Of a stretch of 64,000 bases of DNA, positions 42,065 through 52,244 are shown in pieces. Numbering within the stretch: position 1 is the first letter of the stretch; each line of letters starts with the position of its first letter. The translations under genes and the position numbers were made by a program. The stretch is from positions 3,301,601 through 3,365,600 of the forward strand of contig NZ_CP084028.1 of assembly GCF_020181595.1 (NCBI RefSeq), given 5' to 3'. Under the pieces are notes generated by a model that was not told the DNA's origin, ran no database searches, and was given only the letters and a program-made list of their open reading frames with translations. This stretch comes from [Mycobacterium] vasticus. GTDB taxonomy: Bacteria > Actinomycetota > Actinomycetes > Mycobacteriales > Mycobacteriaceae.

Positions 42065-42376
42065 GTGCGAACACAACTGCTACTGGCAAGCGCCCTCACC
42101 GCGGGCGCCATCGGTTTCCTCGGCGCGCCCACAGCGGCGGCCGACGAGGCGGGGTTCCTCAACGAACTGCGCGCCAACGGGTTCCCGGGCTTGAGCATCG
42201 GCGACACCCAGATGCCTGACGGGGTGGCCGTGGCCAACGGTTGGATGGCCTGCAACCGGCTGCACCTGGGTGAGAAGCCCGAACAGACGCTGGCCCAACT
42301 GAACCCGAACGACGTCGACAAGGGGCGCATGCTGATCAATGCCGCGCAGCACAATCTGTGTCCCGACACGCTCTGA
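42065..42376 (+). CDS. Secreted DUF732 protein
   Basis: 103 residues from GTG 42065. The Sec signal peptide ends at TAAA before DEAGFLNEL. The mature part follows the DUF732 pattern: DEAGFLNELRANG, a conserved GVAVANGWMACNRL and LINAAQHNLCPD, with two Cys that probably form a disulfide outside the cell. Mycobacteria have many such small exported proteins of unknown function. It lies 54 bp downstream of whiB3 and could share its transcript. Confidence 0.85.
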   Translation: MRTQLLLASALTAGAIGFLGAPTAAADEAGFLNELRANGFPGLSIGDTQMPDGVAVANGWMACNRLHLGEKPEQTLAQLNPNDVDKGRMLINAAQHNLCPDTL

Positions 42377-42425
42377 CGTTTACAAATCCGGCCAGCTCGA
42401 TCTCAGCGTGTGATAAGCAACAACG

Positions 42426-43445
42426 ATGAAATCGTGGGGGTCGAGAGCGCAAGAAACCATCGCATCATTCGCCGTCGCCGGCGTGGTCATGGCCGGATTG
42501 GGGATCAGCCCGCCGGTGCATGCCGCGAGCCTGCTCAATGCGGCCCTGTTTGATGCGGCCCTGCTGGCCACCACCGGTCCGCTGGCGGGCAGCCAGACGG
42601 CGCTGATCCTGGGTGGCACCACCGAGCCCAGGCCGTCGCCGGATTTCGCGCGAACCGCTGAGAACCTGTATTTGAATCCGCTGGGTTTCAACGGTGGCTC
42701 AACGGGTTCGACGGTCTGCTACATGGACGGCACCGACCCGTGCAGCGCCCCGTTGCAGGTGCTGACCACACCCGAACTGATCCAGCAGGGCCCGAGCAGT
42801 CTGACGGCCGCGTCGGCCATCGTGCTGGCCGTCCAGAACCAATTCGACGCCAACCCAGGAGCATACGACGCCGAGCACCCCCTGACGATCTTCGGCTACT
42901 CGCAGAGCGCGACCGCCGAGTCGATCGCCATGACTCGCCTCGACGAATTGGGCATCCCGCACGACGCACTGCACTTCGTGTTCATCGGCGACCCGTCCAT
43001 GCCGATTACCGGCGCATGGTCCAACATCGAAGCGGCGATGGACGCGACGCTGGGAACCCAGTTGACGGACTGGCTGCTCACGACCTTCGGCATGACCGAG
43101 GTCCTGGGCAACGTGACACCGAACGACCTTTACGCCGCAACCATTTACGGCCTGCCGGGTGATCCGGTCTCCAACTTCACCGACGTCTACGAAGAAAAGG
43201 GGCTGTTCGGTGCACTGCTGGACATCCTCTGGCCGCACGTGTGGTACCTGGGGCTGACGCCGGATCAGGTCTCGGATGCCACCACCACGGTCAACGGCGA
43301 ACTCACCTACGTCGACATCAACGACAACGACATCAACGGCTTGGACGCCTGGCTCAGTGCGGTGTTCACCGGCGGGGCCGCCAACAGCGGACTGTTCGAG
43401 AGCGTATTCGACTCTCTGCAACTGCTTTTCGGCAATTTCTTCTGA
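42426..43445 (+). CDS. Secreted PE-PPE-domain hydrolase, paralogue 1 (no PE or PPE domain)
   Basis: 339 residues. An N-terminal signal (FAVAGVVMAGLGISPPVHA) is followed directly by a PE-PPE (PF08237-type) alpha/beta-hydrolase domain beginning TTGPLAGSQTALILGG. The nucleophile Ser159 is in FGYSQSA. Two conserved Cys (C98, C106) flank TDPC. In M. tuberculosis this domain is normally fused to a PE or PPE domain exported by ESX-5. Here a Sec-type signal replaces it. Esterase or acyltransferase activity is known for the domain, but the substrate is not evident. It is a close paralogue of 45449-46465. Confidence 0.85.
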   Translation: MKSWGSRAQETIASFAVAGVVMAGLGISPPVHAASLLNAALFDAALLATTGPLAGSQTALILGGTTEPRPSPDFARTAENLYLNPLGFNGGSTGSTVCYMDGTDPCSAPLQVLTTPELIQQGPSSLTAASAIVLAVQNQFDANPGAYDAEHPLTIFGYSQSATAESIAMTRLDELGIPHDALHFVFIGDPSMPITGAWSNIEAAMDATLGTQLTDWLLTTFGMTEVLGNVTPNDLYAATIYGLPGDPVSNFTDVYEEKGLFGALLDILWPHVWYLGLTPDQVSDATTTVNGELTYVDINDNDINGLDAWLSAVFTGGAANSGLFESVFDSLQLLFGNFF

Positions 43446-43466
43446 CCTGGGTAGGCGCCGAACAGA

Positions 43467-43748
43467 TCAGCCGTGCGGCGCCTCGGATATCTTGCTGTCC
43501 GGGGTCCCCACGGTCTTGCAGTAGGCCGACACCGACAGTCGGGTCGCAGAGATTTCCAGACTGGAGGGCTCCGCGCCGCTCTTGTCTTTGAGCATCTTGG
43601 TGATCTCGTCGTCCTGCTTCTTCTCGTCCTGCTCGACGAAGTCCTTGCACCTCGTGTCGCCGCCGGTGTTGATCACCTTCGACGCCGAGCACGCACCCGA
43701 CAGCAGCACACCCAGGGCCATCGCCCCAACCGCAACGTGTTTCATCAT
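43467..43748 (-). CDS. Exported HdeA-like small protein (possible lipoprotein)
   Basis: 93 residues from ATG 43748 (a second ATG follows). A hydrophobic signal (VAVGAMALGVLLSGAC) has Cys20 but an imperfect lipobox (SGAC), so lipidation is uncertain. The mature part, RCKDFVEQDEKKQDDEITKM then VSAYCKTVGTPDSKISEA, follows the HdeA/HdeB pattern: two Cys, a helical acidic stretch and a final KI-EA. HdeA proteins are acid-stress chaperones, so the role here is inferred. Its start lies 14 bp downstream of the GlsB/YeaQ-type gene. Confidence 0.75.
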   Translation of the reverse strand: MMKHVAVGAMALGVLLSGACSASKVINTGGDTRCKDFVEQDEKKQDDEITKMLKDKSGAEPSSLEISATRLSVSAYCKTVGTPDSKISEAPHG

Positions 43749-43761
43749 CAGTACTCGCCCC

Positions 43762-44064
43762 CTACGCCCTGCGGCCGCCGAGCGTGCGCACCAACCACAG
43801 CAGGATGACCGAGCCCAGGACTGCGGTGAACAAGGTGAACCACCAGCCACCACTAGCGGTGTCGAGGAAGAAGCTCAGCAGAAATCCACCGATCAATGCG
43901 CCGACGACACCCACGACGATGTCGGTGAGCAGACCGTACCTGGCCTTCATGATCATGCCTGCGAGCCAGCCGGCGATTGCGCCGATGATGATGTAACCGA
44001 TCCATCCGACAGTGGTGGTTGTTGCCGAACGGGCCAGAAATTCAGTAGCCGCTATTGGGTTCAT
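43762..44064 (-). CDS. GlsB/YeaQ/YmgE-family membrane protein
   Basis: 100 residues with three hydrophobic segments. The family signature is GYIIIGAIAGWLAGMIMK and LLTDIVVGVVGALIGGFLL, followed by a last helix LFTAVLGSVILLWLVRTL. These small 'transglycosylase-associated' proteins are common stress-induced membrane proteins of unknown mechanism. It sits in a minus-strand row with the HdeA-like gene. Confidence 0.85.
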   Translation of the reverse strand: MNPIAATEFLARSATTTTVGWIGYIIIGAIAGWLAGMIMKARYGLLTDIVVGVVGALIGGFLLSFFLDTASGGWWFTLFTAVLGSVILLWLVRTLGGRRA

Positions 44065-44093
44065 GGCGGATCAATACCCGTTCTCGACGGTGG

Positions 44094-44969
44094 CTAACCA
44101 CCGGACACCGTCACCCCCGCGGCCTTCTCCAACACCTTGACGATCGAGGTGAAGTCGGACTCGGCACCCTCGTCACGCAACGTCGACTCCCACATTCCGG
44201 CCACCGCGTCGGCCAGCTGCATCGGCAGGCCCAGGGCCCGCGCCTGATCGAGATAGAGCCGCACGTCTTTGACCATCAAGCCGGTCGCGAATCCGTAGTC
44301 GAAGGTGCGCGGCAGCACCGCCTTCGGGAACTTGTCACGGCTCGCGTGCGTCGCGCCCGAGCCGGCATTGAGTACCTCGAGCATCACCTTCGGATCGAGG
44401 CCGGCCTTGATGCCCATCACCACCACCTCGGCGGTGGCGGCCAGCGTCGTCGCCGCCATCAGATTGTTGATCAGCTTCATCGTCTGGGCGGCACCGGGCA
44501 ACTCATCGACGAAGATCGGGCGGCCGAGTTCGTCCAACAGCGGTTTGGCGGTCTCGAACGCATGGCGAGGCCCGGACACCATGACGGCCAGCGTGCCCGC
44601 CGCCGCTCCGCCCACACCGCCGCTGACCGGGGCATCCAGGGCGGCAATGCCCTTGGCTCCCAAGGTGGTGTGATTGCGCTGGGCCACATCGCTTCCCACC
44701 GTCGACAGGTCGATGAACAGCCTGACCTCGGCGCCACCCACCACTTCTGCGGCCACCGTCTCCGACGCCTGCAGAGACGGCAGACTGGCCAACACGATCT
44801 CTGCCCGGTCGGCCACCTCCCGCGGCGATGCCGCTCGATGGGCGCCGAATTCCGTTGCGCGGTCTACGGCTTCACTTCGGGTGTCATAGACCACCAGTTC
44901 ACGACCGGCCGCCGCCAGCCGGTGGGCCATGGGAAATCCCATGTTGCCCAACCCGATGAAACCGATCAT
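44094..44969 (-). CDS. NAD(P)-dependent beta-hydroxyacid dehydrogenase
   Basis: 291 residues of the 3-hydroxyisobutyrate dehydrogenase family. N-terminal Rossmann GFIGLGNMGFPMAHRLA; substrate-binding DAPVSGGVGGAAAGTL; catalytic Lys in AAQTMKLINNLM; and a helical C-domain including KDVRLYLDQAR. It would oxidise a 3-hydroxyacid such as 3-hydroxyisobutyrate or a tartronate-like compound. Its start overlaps the stop of the carboxymuconolactone decarboxylase-like gene (ATGA), so the two are co-translated and probably act in one catabolic route. Confidence 0.87.
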   Translation of the reverse strand: MIGFIGLGNMGFPMAHRLAAAGRELVVYDTRSEAVDRATEFGAHRAASPREVADRAEIVLASLPSLQASETVAAEVVGGAEVRLFIDLSTVGSDVAQRNHTTLGAKGIAALDAPVSGGVGGAAAGTLAVMVSGPRHAFETAKPLLDELGRPIFVDELPGAAQTMKLINNLMAATTLAATAEVVVMGIKAGLDPKVMLEVLNAGSGATHASRDKFPKAVLPRTFDYGFATGLMVKDVRLYLDQARALGLPMQLADAVAGMWESTLRDEGAESDFTSIVKVLEKAAGVTVSGG

Positions 44970-45346
44970 CGGTCAGATTCGTATTCGACGAAGGCCTCGC
45001 GGGCGATCCGGAAGCTGTCCACCGCGGCCGGGACACCCGCGTAGATCGCCACCTGCAGGAAGACCTCGCGGATCTCGTCACGCGTGACGCCGTTGGTGAG
45101 CGCCCCCTTGACGTGGGTGCGCAGTTCGTTGGGACGGTTGAGCACCGCGATCATGGCCAGGTTCAGCATGCTGCGGGTCTTGCGCGACAGGCCGTCGCGG
45201 CCCCATACAGCACCCCAGCAGTACTCGGTGACCAAGTCCTGGAGCGGCTTGGAGAACTCGTCGCCGGTGTCGGCGCCTGTGACGTAGGCGCGGCCCAACA
45301 CCTCCGTTCGGATCTCACGCCCCCGGTCGTAGGCCTGTTGGTCCAT
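44966..45346 (-). CDS. Carboxymuconolactone decarboxylase-family protein
   Basis: 126 residues from ATG 45346, which is preceded by GGAGGACCC. The 4-carboxymuconolactone decarboxylase pattern is present: FSKPLQDLVTEYCWGAVWGR, SRKTRSMLNLAMIAVLN, ELRTHVKGALTNGVTRDEIREVFLQ and a closing GVPAAVDSFR. It lacks the CxxC of AhpD peroxidases, which favours a lactone decarboxylase role. It is coupled to the dehydrogenase downstream and divergent from the PE-PPE hydrolase at 45449. Confidence 0.87.
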   Translation of the reverse strand: MDQQAYDRGREIRTEVLGRAYVTGADTGDEFSKPLQDLVTEYCWGAVWGRDGLSRKTRSMLNLAMIAVLNRPNELRTHVKGALTNGVTRDEIREVFLQVAIYAGVPAAVDSFRIAREAFVEYESDR

Positions 45347-45412
45347 GGGTCCTCCTACATGATGCGTCAAGCGAAAATGCCCCTGATGAGAACCCTAGAC
45401 TCACAAATGAGA

Positions 45413-45427
45413 ATGTGATAATCACAT
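45413..45427. promoter_or_regulatory. 15-bp perfect palindrome in a divergent promoter region
   Basis: ATGTGAT-A-ATCACAT has 7-bp perfect arms and lies in the 102-bp gap between divergent start codons (45346 and 45449). It resembles operators of CRP- or GntR-type regulators (TGTGA/TCACA halves). A partial match, GTGTGATAAG, occurs before the paralogous hydrolase at 42426. Confidence 0.55.
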
Positions 45428-45448
45428 ATGACACAACGGGGAGGTCTC

Positions 45449-46465
45449 ATGTTTCATGCTGCGCGGCTCAAGGACGGGCCCATCCGGTACGACAAGTTCG
45501 CCCATCTCGCGGCGGCCGGCATCATCGTCGCGGCCACCGGCTTGGCGGTCAGCCCATCCGTCGGCGCCCTGAGCACCGATGCACTGCTGTTGGCCACCAC
45601 CGGCCCGCTGGCGGGCAGCCAGACCGCACTCATCCTCGGCGGGACCGGCCAGCCGACCCCGTCGCCGGAGTACGCGCGCTCGGCAGAAGAGCTCTACCTC
45701 AACGCGCTGGGCTTCAACGGCGGTTCGACCGGCTCGACGGTCTGCCACATGGACGGCACCGACCCGTGCAGCGCCCCCCTGCAGGTGCTGACCACCCCCG
45801 AGCTGTTCCAGCAGAGCAGCCATGCCGACGCACTGGCGCTCGTGCTGGCCGTGCAGAACGAATTCAACGCGCACCCAGGCGCTTTCGACGCCGAACATCC
45901 GCTGACCATCTTCGGCTACTCACAGAGCGCCACCGCCGGATCGATGGCCATGGAACAACTGGCTGCGTACGGAATCCCCAGCGATGCACTGCATTTCGTA
46001 TTCATCGGTAATCCCTCCAACCCGGACGGCGTCTGGCAACACCTGGAAGCGGCCATGAACGCGACGCTGGGCACCCAGTTCACCGACGCCTTCCTCAGCT
46101 TCACCGGTATGGATGCCAGCTTGGGCAGCTCGACGCCGAATGACCTGTACCCCACCACCATTTACAGCCTGCCCGACGACCCGGTGGCCAATTTCGTGGA
46201 CTCCTACGCCGCAAACGGATTCTGGGGCGCGCTGCTGAACATCTTCGGCCCGCACGTGGAGTACCTGGGGCTGACCCCGGAGCAGATCGCCGACGCCACC
46301 ACCACCACCACCGACGGCCTGCTGACCTACGTCAACATCAACGACGACGACATCAACAGCTTCGACGCCTGGCTCAACGCGCTGTTGTTCAGCGGGGTCG
46401 CCAACAGCGATCCGTTCCAGAGCGTGTGGGACTCGCTGATGTTGCTGTTCACCAACTCGTACTGA
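45449..46465 (+). CDS. Secreted PE-PPE-domain hydrolase, paralogue 2 (no PE or PPE domain)
   Basis: 338 residues from ATG 45449, which has GGGGAGG just upstream. An ATG at 45428 would add 7 residues but lacks this site. The signal-like segment (AHLAAAGIIVAATGLAVSPSVGA) leads into the PE-PPE hydrolase domain with nucleophile Ser158 in FGYSQSA. Long stretches are identical to the protein at 42426-43445 (GFNGGSTGSTVC, MDGTDPCSAPLQVLTTPEL), so the pair arose by duplication. The genes lie 2 kb apart with four minus-strand genes between them. The PGRS gene downstream is convergent. Confidence 0.85.
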   Translation: MFHAARLKDGPIRYDKFAHLAAAGIIVAATGLAVSPSVGALSTDALLLATTGPLAGSQTALILGGTGQPTPSPEYARSAEELYLNALGFNGGSTGSTVCHMDGTDPCSAPLQVLTTPELFQQSSHADALALVLAVQNEFNAHPGAFDAEHPLTIFGYSQSATAGSMAMEQLAAYGIPSDALHFVFIGNPSNPDGVWQHLEAAMNATLGTQFTDAFLSFTGMDASLGSSTPNDLYPTTIYSLPDDPVANFVDSYAANGFWGALLNIFGPHVEYLGLTPEQIADATTTTTDGLLTYVNINDDDINSFDAWLNALLFSGVANSDPFQSVWDSLMLLFTNSY

Positions 46466-46514
46466 GCGGCCTTTCGCGTCTGGTCGCGGTCGGCCGGCCG
46501 TCAGTGCGCGGCGA

Positions 46515-48047
46515 TCAGCTGCTGCCGCTACCGGTCGAGGACTGTGCTGCCACCGTACCGCCGCGCGCACCACCGGCACCGCCCGTGCCCCCGGTGAGAC
46601 CACTGGGGCCGGCACCAGCTGTACCCTGCGTGCCAGTGGCGTTGCCGTCGACCGCGCCGCCGTCGCCGCCGGCGCCCCCGGCGCCACCCGAGCCGTCGCC
46701 GGTTCCGTCGCCACCGTTACCGCCGTTGCCACCGTGGCCGCCGACGCCGCCGTCGCCGTTGACTTCGGCCTCCGCGGTGCCACCATCACCGCCCTTGCCG
46801 CCGGTGCCCCCGGTGACATCGCTGACCGGGGTGGCATTCGCGCCGCTGCCGACGACGGCCGCGGTGCCGCCGTTGCCGCCGGCACCACCGTCACCACCGA
46901 GCTGACCGACCGCGGCATTGACACCCGCGCCTCCGGCACCGCCGTTGCCGGCGGTCTGCCCGGCGAACGTCGCCGCTCCCCCGGTGCCCCCGGTACCGCC
47001 GACACCGAAGAAGCTGCCCAGAATGCCCGACCCGCTGGCGCCACCGATCCCGCCGGTACCGCCGGTGCCTGCGTTGGCCCCGGCAACCGGTGCGGCCGCA
47101 CCGCCGTCCCCGCCGGTCCCACCCCAGCCGCCCAAACCACCCAGGCTGATCAGGCCACCGGTGCTGTCGCCACCGGCGCCACCGTTACCGCCCGTGGCGC
47201 CGGCGGTCGCGGTGACGCTCACGCTGCCGTCGCTTGCGGCAACACCGTCGATACCTGCGGCGCCGGTGCCGCCCTGGCCGCCGGCGCCGCCGACACCGTA
47301 GAACGAGACAGCGACCGAACCGCCCGCACCACCGGTACCGCCGACTTCCTGCGCCGCGGTGCCACCCGCAATCCCGGCACCGCCTTGGCCACCCATACCG
47401 CCCTGGCCGATGAACGTGCCGCCGGCACCGCCGGTGAAGCCCGTGCCGGCATCAGTGGCCAGCGTCGCGTCGGCGCCCCGCCCGCCGCCACCACCGAGGC
47501 CGAACGCCCCGGCGTCACCACCGTTGGACAGGCCGACGGTGTGGGTCTCGCCGCCGTAGCTGAAGGTGAAGTTTCCGCTGCCGCCGTCGCCGAACAGCCA
47601 GCCACCATCGCCGGCAGCATGAACGTCGGTGAGTGCGCCCGTGCTGGAGTCGACCGTCGCGCTCGCGTCGGCGCCGTTGCAGATCAGGCCGCAGTGGTCG
47701 TCGAATGCGAACAGCGCATTGATCGGATCGAAGATCTTCGTGCTGATCAGGCTCTGGCCCGCCTCATAGATACCGCTGATCACCGGGCCGATGTACACCG
47801 GAAGAAACTCGTTGAGGTACTGATCCAGACCCGTGAAGAAGTCGGTGGCATCCCCGGAGTCTGCGGGGCCCGCCGTCGAGTCAAACACGCCGGCCAGCAG
47901 CGTCGGGTCGAACAGGTCGTCTAGGCCGTCGGCGTGGGCGGCAGGCGCCGGGGCCAGCGCTCCCATGCCGAACAGGAACGCCCCGACCGCAGAGCCGGTG
48001 GCCAAAGCACGACGGCCACCCCTGTGCATCCGATGCTGTTGCGACAT
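46515..48047 (-). CDS. Secreted PGRS-repeat protein with a classical signal peptide instead of a PE domain
   Basis: 510 residues from ATG 48047, which follows GGGGGAAAGGG. A twin-Arg-containing signal (MHRGGRRALATGSAVGAFLF) ends at AHA before DGLDDLFDP. The RR is not in a clear Tat consensus. Residues ~45-135 form a unique non-repetitive domain with a CGLIC disulfide pair, then a GWLFGDGG linker like that of PE_PGRS proteins, then ~370 residues of GGxGG repeats. There is no PE domain, so ESX-5 export through PE is not expected. It is the intact counterpart of the truncated gene at the window start. A groEL1 terminator lies upstream. Confidence 0.85.
   Translation of the reverse strand: MSQQHRMHRGGRRALATGSAVGAFLFGMGALAPAPAAHADGLDDLFDPTLLAGVFDSTAGPADSGDATDFFTGLDQYLNEFLPVYIGPVISGIYEAGQSLISTKIFDPINALFAFDDHCGLICNGADASATVDSSTGALTDVHAAGDGGWLFGDGGSGNFTFSYGGETHTVGLSNGGDAGAFGLGGGGGRGADATLATDAGTGFTGGAGGTFIGQGGMGGQGGAGIAGGTAAQEVGGTGGAGGSVAVSFYGVGGAGGQGGTGAAGIDGVAASDGSVSVTATAGATGGNGGAGGDSTGGLISLGGLGGWGGTGGDGGAAAPVAGANAGTGGTGGIGGASGSGILGSFFGVGGTGGTGGAATFAGQTAGNGGAGGAGVNAAVGQLGGDGGAGGNGGTAAVVGSGANATPVSDVTGGTGGKGGDGGTAEAEVNGDGGVGGHGGNGGNGGDGTGDGSGGAGGAGGDGGAVDGNATGTQGTAGAGPSGLTGGTGGAGGARGGTVAAQSSTGSGSS
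46560..47620 (-). repeat. PGRS Gly-Gly-X repeat tract
   Basis: Imperfect CCGCC/ACCGCC-type units on the plus strand encode GGAGG, GGTGG and GGQGG runs on the minus strand. The tract makes up about two thirds of the gene at 46515-48047. Confidence 0.85.
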
Positions 48048-48204
48048 GGAGACCCTTTCCCCCGTGAGACCGTCCACCGGCTGAACGATTTTCAAGCGCA
48101 CTAATGGTGCGCTCAGGAAACTATCCTGCTGAGAACCGTTGAACCAACTGCTTTCAGTACATTCGCAGCAACGCTGACAGCAACCACACATCTCCCCAGC
48201 AGCG

Positions 48205-48237
48205 AAAACACCCCCGGCCCAACAGGACCGGGGGTGT
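48205..48237 (-). terminator. Intrinsic terminator after groEL1
   Basis: On the minus strand ACACCCCCGG pairs with CCGGGGGTGT around a 10-nt loop and is followed directly by TTTT. It begins 15 bp beyond the groEL1 stop, a classic rho-independent terminator and unusually U-rich for mycobacteria. Confidence 0.88.
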
Positions 48238-48251
48238 CGTCGTCGTACTAC

Positions 48252-49940
<1,689 letters not shown>

Positions 49941-49959
49941 GCACGGTGGTCGTTTATGA

Positions 49960-50262
49960 CTACTTGTTGACGATCGCCAGCACGTCGCGCGCGGACAGGA
50001 TCAGGTACTCCTGGCCGCCGTACTTGATCTCGGTGCCGCCGTACTTGCTGTAGATGACGACGTCACCCTCGGCAACATCGAGCGGAATCCGCTTGTCGCC
50101 GTCCTCGTCCCAGCGGCCGGGGCCGACGGCGACAACGGTGCCTTCCTGCGGCTTTTCCTTGGCGGTGTCGGGGATGACCAGACCGGAAGCGGTCGTGGTC
50201 TCGGCCTCGTTGGCCTGAACGAGGATCTTGTCCTCGAGTGGCTTGATGTTCACGCTCGCCAC
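49960..50262 (-). CDS. groES: Co-chaperonin GroES (Cpn10)
   Basis: 100 residues from GTG 50262, which has GGAGGG upstream. It is nearly identical to M. tuberculosis GroES ([58 protein letters not shown]). The mobile loop (residues ~17-35) is intact. It caps the GroEL ring and is the first gene of the groESL1 operon. Confidence 0.97.
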   Translation of the reverse strand: MASVNIKPLEDKILVQANEAETTTASGLVIPDTAKEKPQEGTVVAVGPGRWDEDGDKRIPLDVAEGDVVIYSKYGGTEIKYGGQEYLILSARDVLAIVNK

Positions 50263-50403
50263 GATTGGAGCCCTCCACATGTGTCTGGATGCGACCCGGC
50301 ACACGCCGGGCCCATCGGAACGTACTTACTTAAGGTTTCGGCAATCGTGCGAGCCCTCGCGTCGTCGTCGCGGGTGCCGAGCGAGGAACCGACCGACTGC
50401 CAC

Positions 50404-50430
50404 CTAGCACTCTATACATGAGAGTGCTAG
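50404..50430 (-). promoter_or_regulatory. CIRCE operator (HrcA binding site)
   Basis: CTAGCACTC-N9-GAGTGCTAG, a perfect 9-bp inverted repeat with the canonical 9-bp spacer, 142 bp before the groES start. HrcA represses groESL through this element, and heat relieves it. Confidence 0.93.
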
Positions 50431-50506
50431 CACTCAAGGGTGGCCTGTGCCGTTACGCCGAGCGTGAACGGTCGACAAAATCCATCGCGGGACGATACTT
50501 GACGTC

Positions 50507-51127
50507 ATGCTCATTCGCCGCCACGCCGCCGCCCTGGTCACCCTGCTCACCATCGCGCCGATCGGCGTGACCGGCATCGCCCACGCCGACCCCAACGGCC
50601 AGATGTACGGCGACCCCACCGTCGCCGCCCCCTACTGGCGCTACCAGCATCAAGAGGACTGCGGGCTGATGGCCGTCGCCGACGTCGTCGGTCAGACCAC
50701 CGGGCATGAGCCGCTGCAGATCGGCATCGAACTGCGCGGCCTGTTCACCCCGAGCACCGACCACCAGGGCAGCATGTACGCGTTCGACGGCACCTCGCCG
50801 CAGGACATGGTGGCGCTGCTGCAGCACTACGACGTCGCGTCCCAGCTCAGCACCGGCAACACCCTGACCGGTCTGGAGCAGGACCTGGCAGCCGGCCGCA
50901 AGGTGATCGCCGGGCTCAACGCCGAGACGATCTGGAACTACCCGGCCGGCCAAGGGCAGCGCACCCAAGCCGATCACGCCGTCGTCGTCACCGGGGTCGA
51001 CACGGCCAACGACGTGGTGCACCTCAACGACAGCGGCACCCCCGACGGCCGCGACGAGCAGATCCCGCTGGCCACCTTCACCCAGGCCTGGGCGACCAGC
51101 AACAACCTGCTGATCGTCACCCGGTAG
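50507..51127 (+). CDS. Secreted C39-like cysteine peptidase
   Basis: 206 residues. The signal peptide probably ends at AHA before DPNGQMYG. A papain-like C39 layout follows: Cys52 in QEDCGLMAVADVVG, the His in QADHAVVVTGVD and the Asp/Asn in HLNDSGTPDG. It would act outside the membrane, but the substrate is unknown. It is divergent from groES across the CIRCE region and convergent with tsaD. Confidence 0.8.
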   Translation: MLIRRHAAALVTLLTIAPIGVTGIAHADPNGQMYGDPTVAAPYWRYQHQEDCGLMAVADVVGQTTGHEPLQIGIELRGLFTPSTDHQGSMYAFDGTSPQDMVALLQHYDVASQLSTGNTLTGLEQDLAAGRKVIAGLNAETIWNYPAGQGQRTQADHAVVVTGVDTANDVVHLNDSGTPDGRDEQIPLATFTQAWATSNNLLIVTR

Positions 51128-51138
51128 GGGCGCCACCT

Positions 51139-51201
51139 GCGCGAGCGTGCGCAATTGTCCGGCATTTTCCCAGGCGGAGTCGAACGTTTGTGCACGCTGG
51201 G
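51139..51201 (-). repeat. Palindromic 3'-end repeat element, copy C (after tsaD)
   Basis: A more degenerate copy. On the minus strand it starts CCCAGCGTGCA, contains GACTCCGCC and AAAATGCCGGACA, and ends GCACGCTCGCGC. It starts 18 bp after the tsaD stop in the tsaD direction. Confidence 0.6.
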
Positions 51202-51218
51202 AATAGGGGCTTGCGGGC

Positions 51219-52244
51219 TCAGCCGATCTGGCCCTGCACCACCGGCAGGCCCGGATCGGTTGCCACGTCCAGCGGCGACGGCGCCGCCCCGGCGGCGATC
51301 AGGTGCGCCGCGAACGACGCGATCATCGCCCCGTTGTCGGTGCACAGTCGCGGTGGCGGGATGCGCAGGGCCAGACCTGCTGCCGCACAGCGTTCTTCGG
51401 CGAGTTCACGCAAACGCGAGTTGGCGGCCACCCCGCCCGCGATCAGCAGGGTTTCGACCCCCAACTCGGTGGCCGCACGCACCGCCTTGGCGGTCAGCAC
51501 GTCGGCGACCGACTCCTGGAAACCGGCTGCCACGTCGGCCGGCGAGTAGTCCGGGGTCTTCTCGACGTAGCGGGCGACGGCCGTTTTGAGCCCCGAGAAG
51601 CTGAACACGTACGGGGCGTCGCGCGGGCCGGTCATGCCGCGCGGGAAGACGATCGCGTCGCGGTCGCCGGTGCGGGCCAGCTCGTCGAGCACCCGTCCGC
51701 CGGGGTAGCCCAGCCCGAGCAGCCGGGCCACCTTGTCGTAGGCCTCCCCCGCGGCGTCGTCGACGGTGCTGCCCAGCTCGACGATCGGCTCCCCCAGTGA
51801 CCGCACGTGCAGCAGGTGGGTGTGGCCGCCGGAGACCAGCAGGGCCACACATTCGGGCAGTGGACCGAACTCGTAGACGTCGGCGGCCAGGTGCCCGCCC
51901 AGGTGGTTGACCGCGTAGAACGGCACCCCCCATGCCGCCGCGTAGGCCTTCGCCGCGGCGGCACCCACCAGCAGCGCGCCCGCCAGGCCCGGCCCGATGG
52001 TGGCCGCCACCGCGTCGGGACGTTCGATGCCCGCCTTGTCCAGCGCCCGGCGCATGGTCGGGCCGAGTGCCTCCAGGTGCGCCCGCGACGCGATCTCGGG
52101 CACCACCCCACCGAACCGGGTGTGCTCTTCGACGCTGGAGGCCACCTCGTCGGCCAGCAGAGTCAGCGTGCCGTCTTGGGCCAGCAGGGTGATGCCGACA
52201 CCTGTTTCGTCGCAGGAGGATTCGATGGCCAATACGACTGTCAT
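51219..52244 (-). CDS. tsaD: tRNA threonylcarbamoyladenosine synthase subunit TsaD
   Basis: 341 residues from ATG 52244, overlapping the upstream stop (ATGA). ASKHA-fold motifs: [31 protein letters not shown] (metal His), [23 protein letters not shown] (metal His), [24 protein letters not shown] and [12 protein letters not shown]. It transfers the threonylcarbamoyl group to A37 of ANN-decoding tRNAs with TsaB and TsaE, all encoded just upstream. It matches Rv3419c. Confidence 0.96.
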   Translation of the reverse strand: MTVVLAIESSCDETGVGITLLAQDGTLTLLADEVASSVEEHTRFGGVVPEIASRAHLEALGPTMRRALDKAGIERPDAVAATIGPGLAGALLVGAAAAKAYAAAWGVPFYAVNHLGGHLAADVYEFGPLPECVALLVSGGHTHLLHVRSLGEPIVELGSTVDDAAGEAYDKVARLLGLGYPGGRVLDELARTGDRDAIVFPRGMTGPRDAPYVFSFSGLKTAVARYVEKTPDYSPADVAAGFQESVADVLTAKAVRAATELGVETLLIAGGVAANSRLRELAEERCAAAGLALRIPPPRLCTDNGAMIASFAAHLIAAGAAPSPLDVATDPGLPVVQGQIG

